Shown here piece after piece: positions 6,708 through 10,139 of a DNA stretch of 10,139 nucleotides; within the stretch, counting starts at the first letter, position 1, and every line of letters begins with the position of its first letter. The stretch spans positions 1 to 10,139 of the forward strand of contig JAUVIJ010000049.1 in NCBI GenBank assembly GCA_030592835.1, in the 5' to 3' direction. The notes beneath the pieces were generated by a model. The model made no database searches and had not been told where the DNA came from. It saw only the letters and a program-made list of their open reading frames with translations. Source of the DNA: Candidatus Cloacimonadota bacterium. GTDB lineage: Bacteria > Cloacimonadota > Cloacimonadia > Cloacimonadales > TCS61. The translations under genes were made by a program, and so were the position numbers.

Positions 6708-7778
6708 TTAAATTATTTCAAATTCTTTCAGACTTTTATGAGATACTTCTACAACAGTTTTGACCAGAAATACTACCGGTACTGCAAACAGCATTCCCAG
6801 AATACCAAAAGCATATCCGCCGGCAATAACAGTCAACAGAACCCAGAGCGGGTGCATTTTCATGCTTTTACCGACCAACCAGGGAAACAGGATGAGCCCA
6901 TCGATCTGCTGAACGATCAGGAACATGATAGCGATATAGAAAACATAGACATCTGGCGTGGGTCCAAGCAAAATCACCAACATGGTAGGAATAGCTCCGA
7001 TGAAAGGACCAAAATACTTGATCGGATTGGCAAGACCAACTATAATTCCCAGGATAATAGCATTGGGAATACCGAGTATCAGGAGTCCGATGATCGACAT
7101 CATTGCAACCAGGAACGTCTCAAGAAGTAAAGCCCGGAAAAATTTACCGAAATTATCCTCGATCCTTTCAAATAGATGAAGAAAGAATTCAAAGTACCTG
7201 TTCCTTATACTTGAGAAGATCATTCTGGTAAATTTACGTTCATCCTTGAGAATGAAGAAAACAATAACCGGTATTACAACCAGAAATGCCATTATATTAA
7301 CAACGCTCTTGAAAAAGAGTGGTATCTGGTTAAAAAGATCATTGATCTTATCACTATCGATAAAATTCTTGATCTGCTTTTCCATTTCAAGACCTGGTAT
7401 CCTAGATTCCAGATTCTGAAAAAAGAGCGAAAGCTTGGACAATCCCAGGGAATCTAAACTTATAGTTTCTTCCTGGCGTAACAGTTTTTGAATAATTTCG
7501 GCCAGATCTACAGCCTGCTGGACAAGTTTCGGAATCAAAAGGTTTGAGATAAGAACCAATAGTATCCCAATAATTAGATAAACAACCAGGATCGAAAGGG
7601 TCCTGGGGATTTGATAGTTTTCTGCATAGTTAATGATCGGAAGAAGAAGATATGCTATTATGAAACTTACAACAATATAGGAAAATATGAACTTGTAAAA
7701 CCAGAAACCAATGATAATTAGTGCTACTGAAAGTACAAATAGAATTATTTTGATTATTCTGGATCTTTCCATGATCAT
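6708..7778 (-). CDS. AI-2E family membrane transporter (PerM/YdiK/TqsA-like)
   Basis: An integral inner-membrane protein of about 356 residues, the usual size of the AI-2E transporter family. Several hydrophobic helices are clear: two close together at the N-terminus (about 8-50), one at about 60-82, a long soluble helical stretch with Gln/Glu/Leu (about 85-150), and four or more helices toward the C-terminus. Family marks are FFILKDE (about 174-180), GLANPIKYFGPFIGAIPT (about 247-264), QQIDG and GGYAFGILGMLFAVPV near the end. Named members export autoinducer-2 or have Na+/H+ antiport activity, but most have no known substrate, so transport of AI-2 should not be assumed. Starts are ATG at 7778 or ATG at 7772 (MIMER); neither has a strong ribosome binding site, and translation may be coupled to the cyclic-nucleotide-binding gene whose stop is 4 nt upstream. 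Confidence 0.92.
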   Translation of the reverse strand: MIMERSRIIKIILFVLSVALIIIGFWFYKFIFSYIVVSFIIAYLLLPIINYAENYQIPRTLSILVVYLIIGILLVLISNLLIPKLVQQAVDLAEIIQKLLRQEETISLDSLGLSKLSLFFQNLESRIPGLEMEKQIKNFIDSDKINDLFNQIPLFFKSVVNIMAFLVVIPVIVFFILKDERKFTRMIFSSIRNRYFEFFLHLFERIEDNFGKFFRALLLETFLVAMMSIIGLLILGIPNAIILGIIVGLANPIKYFGPFIGAIPTMLVILLGPTPDVYVFYIAIMFLIVQQIDGLILFPWLVGKSMKMHPLWVLLTVIAGGYAFGILGMLFAVPVVFLVKTVVEVSHKSLKEFEII

Positions 7779-7782
7779 ACCA

Positions 7783-8259
7783 TTAAACAGTAAGTGTCTT
7801 ATTCAAATTTATCAGGTTTCGGCTCAACAGTTCCCCGAATTTATACAATACTTTCACGCCGGCACGAGGGAACCTGGCTATAAAATCGGCGATATCTTTT
7901 TTAGAAATTGCCAGTAAAACTGAATCCGTTACTGCTTTAACACTCGCGGTTCTGTTATCATCCAGGAACAAACCGATCTCACCGAAAAACTCAGTCGGTT
8001 TCAATCGGTTCAACTCGATCTCTTTATCCTCTTTTTCAAGATATACCTTAAGTTCTCCCTGCTTGAGAATATACAAAACAACATTAGGATAATTCTTCTT
8101 GAAAATTGTTTCACCTGTTTTGAATTTTCTGACATAGATATATTTAAAAAGGTTTTTCCGTTCATTCTTTGTAAGTTTTTCGAACAAGGTCACTGAAGAT
8201 AGAAACTTTACCAGTTCCTTTTCCTCGGTAAGATTATTATGTTCTTTTTCTTTTTTCAT
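7783..8259 (-). CDS. Stand-alone cyclic-nucleotide-binding domain protein
   Basis: A 158-residue cytoplasmic protein that is one cNMP-binding (CRP-type) beta-barrel with flanking helices. The phosphate-binding cassette is intact at 91-109: FFGEIGLFLDDNRTASVKA, with Glu94 expected to contact the ribose and Arg103 the phosphate. Other barrel signs are KTGETIF and LKQGELKVYL. The helices after the barrel (about 120-150) are present, but no helix-turn-helix follows, so it is not a classic CRP/FNR regulator; it may act by protein contact, perhaps on the AI-2E-family transporter encoded 4 nt downstream. That partner idea rests on position only. The ATG at 8259 follows AGAGGGT. This is the first gene after the candidate promoter. 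Confidence 0.9.
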   Translation of the reverse strand: MKKEKEHNNLTEEKELVKFLSSVTLFEKLTKNERKNLFKYIYVRKFKTGETIFKKNYPNVVLYILKQGELKVYLEKEDKEIELNRLKPTEFFGEIGLFLDDNRTASVKAVTDSVLLAISKKDIADFIARFPRAGVKVLYKFGELLSRNLINLNKTLTV

Positions 8260-8289
8260 AATTACCCTCTATGAAGGAAATTTTTTTAC

Positions 8290-8319
8290 AAAATAAGTAC
8301 AGAATTGAATATGTGTCAA
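8290..8319 (-). promoter_or_regulatory. Sigma70-like promoter for the cNMP-binding gene and probable operon
   Basis: On the coding strand a perfect -35 box TTGACA (8319-8314) is followed, after an 18-nt AT-rich spacer, by TATTTT (8295-8290), a 4-of-6 match to the -10 box. Initiation near 8283 would give a leader of about 25 nt before the ATG at 8259. It lies in the only intergenic gap of note between the aspartate kinase gene and the downstream genes, and may drive the run of genes from 8259 leftward. The call is from sequence pattern alone; some FCB bacteria use a different -7/-33 pattern, which I do not see clearly here. Confidence 0.4.
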
Positions 8320-8337
8320 ACAGTTTAAATAGAGAAA

Positions 8338-9534
8338 TCAAAATCTCTTCGAGATCAAATTCTTGTGAAGGACATTCAACGCCAATTGCTGATCATCCTT
8401 AAGTATTAGCAGTGAGATGGTCATATGAGAATCTGTTGTTTTATAGATACAGATATTATTCTGTGACATGAGATTCAAAATTTTGGATAGAATACCTGAT
8501 TTACCTGTCATTCCTGAACCTACCGCTGATAATTTGATGAAATTATCCTGAATCTTGAAATCAAAATCATGGCTGTTCAGGATTTTCTTAACTTTTCCGA
8601 TTTGATTTATGTCCACCACGAAACTGATCTCGCCAGGTCTGATATTAATGAAATCAACACTGATATTATCGGTGGACAGCAAGGAAAATATTTTCAGACC
8701 GGTGGCATACTGTTTGATCCTGCTCGGTTTGATCCGGATGAATGCAATATTCTCTTTCGTTGTTAGTACGGTAACGGGATTATCATGATCAAAATCATGG
8801 ATGAGACTGAAGGTCTGATCACTGCCAGGTGAGAGGATCTTGATAGGGATCTTTGCTTTGGCAGCTATTTCAACAGCTCTGGGATGTATGACCTTGGCTC
8901 CTTTATAAGCCAGTTCAATCACTTCCTGATAATCCAATTCACTGATAGTGTAGGTATGATCGAGTTTAGCTGGATCAGCGGTTTTAATACCTTCAACATC
9001 GGTATAGATCTCGAGCATTTCCGCTTTCATGGCTACGGCAATGGCTCCCGCAGAAGTATCACTGCCACCTCTGCCCAGGGTTGTGATCTCTCCTTTTATA
9101 TCATGACCCTGAAATCCTGCAATAACAGGTATGATCTTCTCCCGGCAAAGATCGACCAGATAACTGGGATCTATGTTAAGAATCCCGGCATCACCATAAT
9201 TGGAATCAGTCAGAATCCCGGCTTGTGCCCCGGTAAGAGCACGACTTCTATATCCTGAATTGTTTAGAACTTTAGAAAATACAACAGCAGAAATGATCTC
9301 TCCGCAGGATTGTAATAGATCTTTTTCCCGGGATTTCATGTTTTCATCTGAATCAGAAACAAGTTGTAAGAGTGAATCAGTAGAGTAAGGATCACCGGCA
9401 CGGCCCATTGCCGATACGACTACAACGGGAAAATATCCGGATTCCAGTTTAGTGGCAACAACTGCAGCAGCTTTTTCACGTTTTTTAATGGTATTTAGTG
9501 ATGTACCGCCGAATTTTAGGATAATAATGGACAT
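8338..9534 (-). CDS. lysC: Aspartate kinase, monofunctional, with C-terminal ACT domains
   Basis: Phosphorylates the beta-carboxyl of L-aspartate with ATP, the first step toward lysine, threonine and methionine. The kinase domain shows KFGGTS (7-12), SAMG (41-44), GRGGSDTSA (154-162) and YTDVEGIKTADP (177-188). Two regulatory ACT domains follow at about 264-330 and 335-398, the second with VGSGMTGKSGILSKI and TTDSHMTIS where the usual motif is tSe.kIS. ACT domains normally bind lysine and/or threonine for feedback control; which effector applies cannot be told. The 398-aa length is typical of the monofunctional enzyme, with no homoserine dehydrogenase fused. The ATG at 9534 comes 2 nt after the asd stop with only a weak ribosome binding site, so coupling with asd, which carries out the next pathway step, is likely. 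Confidence 0.97.
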   Translation of the reverse strand: MSIIILKFGGTSLNTIKKREKAAAVVATKLESGYFPVVVVSAMGRAGDPYSTDSLLQLVSDSDENMKSREKDLLQSCGEIISAVVFSKVLNNSGYRSRALTGAQAGILTDSNYGDAGILNIDPSYLVDLCREKIIPVIAGFQGHDIKGEITTLGRGGSDTSAGAIAVAMKAEMLEIYTDVEGIKTADPAKLDHTYTISELDYQEVIELAYKGAKVIHPRAVEIAAKAKIPIKILSPGSDQTFSLIHDFDHDNPVTVLTTKENIAFIRIKPSRIKQYATGLKIFSLLSTDNISVDFINIRPGEISFVVDINQIGKVKKILNSHDFDFKIQDNFIKLSAVGSGMTGKSGILSKILNLMSQNNICIYKTTDSHMTISLLILKDDQQLALNVLHKNLISKRF

Positions 9535-9536
9535 CT

Positions 9537-10139
9537 TTATTCTTTTATTAAGTGTTCAGCAATTTGCACAGCATTCAAAGCAGCACCCTTCCGCAGATTA
9601 TTGGCAACTATCCAGAGATTTATACCTTTATCTACTGCCAGATCTTTTCTGATTCTCCCCACCATAACATCATCATACATTTCCGACATGATCGATAAAG
9701 GATATTTCTGATTGGCTATGTCATCTACCAGTTTAATGCCATCTGTTTTCCGAAATAAGGATTTCAGTTTTCTGATCTCGATTTTTCTTCTGGTTTCGAG
9801 ATATACTGATTCTGCATGACCGATGAACACAGGTACCCGAGCAGCTGTAGACGTTATTAATAGTCTGTCATCGTTCAGTATTTTCCTGGTTTCATGGATG
9901 ACCTTGATCTCTTCTTTTGTGTAACCGCTATTTTCAAAGACATCGATATGAGGAAGGATATTAAATGCTATCTGGTGAGGATATACATTTCTCTCGATCT
10001 TTTTCCCATTCAATACTGATAGAGATTGTACCCTTAATTCTTCGACAGCTTTTTTCCCGGTACCCGATACCGACTGATAAGTACTGACGATCAGTCTTTT
10101 AATACCGACAGTATCATATATTGGTTTGAGGATAACTAC
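9537..10139 (-). CDS. asd: Aspartate-semialdehyde dehydrogenase, C-terminal 200 residues (5' end beyond window)
   Basis: Reduces aspartyl phosphate to aspartate semialdehyde with NADPH, the second step of the aspartate pathway. The frame is open to the right edge and begins in the conserved VSTYQSVSGTGKKAVEEL that follows the catalytic Cys, which itself lies outside the window. Other family marks are YPHQIAFNILPHID, ETRKILND and RVPVFIGHAESV, containing the substrate-binding Arg and catalytic His. The residue after the Thr in the usual TcvRVPV motif is Ala here (STAARVPV), not Cys; it is not the nucleophile, so activity should not be affected. It ends with VANNLRKGAALNAVQIAEHL, the normal C-terminus. 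The usual length is about 330-340, so about 135 residues are missing. A start at the internal TTG at 10013 should not be used because homology continues upstream. Confidence 0.96.
   Translation of the reverse strand, partial: VVILKPIYDTVGIKRLIVSTYQSVSGTGKKAVEELRVQSLSVLNGKKIERNVYPHQIAFNILPHIDVFENSGYTKEEIKVIHETRKILNDDRLLITSTAARVPVFIGHAESVYLETRRKIEIRKLKSLFRKTDGIKLVDDIANQKYPLSIMSEMYDDVMVGRIRKDLAVDKGINLWIVANNLRKGAALNAVQIAEHLIKE

Noticed and set aside
8343..8355. Hairpin ATCTC-GAA-GAGAT at the aspartate kinase stop, followed by T-rich sequence on the coding strand, as an intrinsic terminator
   Set aside because: The stem has only five pairs, is AT-rich, overlaps the final codons, and the T run is broken (TTTTGATTTC). 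Too weak to call.
1..10139. CRISPR arrays, tRNA or rRNA genes, insertion sequences, integrase or phage genes
   Set aside because: I saw no regularly spaced repeats, no tRNA-like T-loop patterns, no transposase or integrase motifs, and no terminal inverted repeats in the short gaps.

Overview
All genes in this window lie on the minus strand, so they are read from the right edge to the left. They are packed tightly, with many stop/start overlaps and gaps mostly under 60 bases. Base composition is AT-rich (judged by eye). Two secreted enzymes end in Por-type (type IX) sorting tails of the 'YPNP / YNLKGQ' kind. This points to a bacterium of the Fibrobacterota-Chlorobiota-Bacteroidota (FCB) supergroup, and the style of the tails suggests Candidatus Cloacimonadota or a relative. 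The phylum is an inference; no rRNA or other marker gene is present.

Layout in transcription order. (1) 10139-8338: the aspartate-family amino acid pair, a 3' part of asd (aspartate-semialdehyde dehydrogenase) followed 2 nt later by a monofunctional aspartate kinase. (2) 8337-8260: a short intergenic region with a sigma70-like promoter (TTGACA, 18-nt spacer, TATTTT). (3) 8259-6708: a stand-alone cyclic-nucleotide-binding-domain protein and an AI-2E-family membrane transporter. (4) 6692-2004: a compact cell-envelope block containing a secreted HExxH metallopeptidase with a sorting tail, an unknown membrane-anchored protein or lipoprotein, a YgjP-like metallopeptidase, a small two-helix membrane protein, and a secreted C45/NTN-type hydrolase with a sorting tail. 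(5) 1972-728: a 414-residue protein I do not recognise. (6) 673-1: the N-terminal part of a PLP aminotransferase of the LysN/2-aminoadipate type.

The most notable observation is the apparently empty stretch 3525-3804. It is filled by one reading frame (3808 to 3521) interrupted only by a single in-frame TGA at codon 31. The residues around that TGA read G-C-R-S-G-G-(TGA)-P-I-T-S-N. This matches a small two-helix membrane protein family (DUF6132, as I recall it) whose hallmark is GCxSGxCPITS, so the TGA sits exactly on the second conserved cysteine. The frame starts in an ATGA overlap with the upstream gene and ends in a GTGA overlap with the downstream gene, as expected of one intact gene read through UGA. 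I interpret it as a selenoprotein that standard gene calling would miss or split. Other genes here end in TGA and use TGG for Trp, so a changed genetic code is unlikely.

The genes from 8259 to 2004, and perhaps to the left edge, could form one transcript from the promoter at 8290-8319. I see no convincing terminator inside it.
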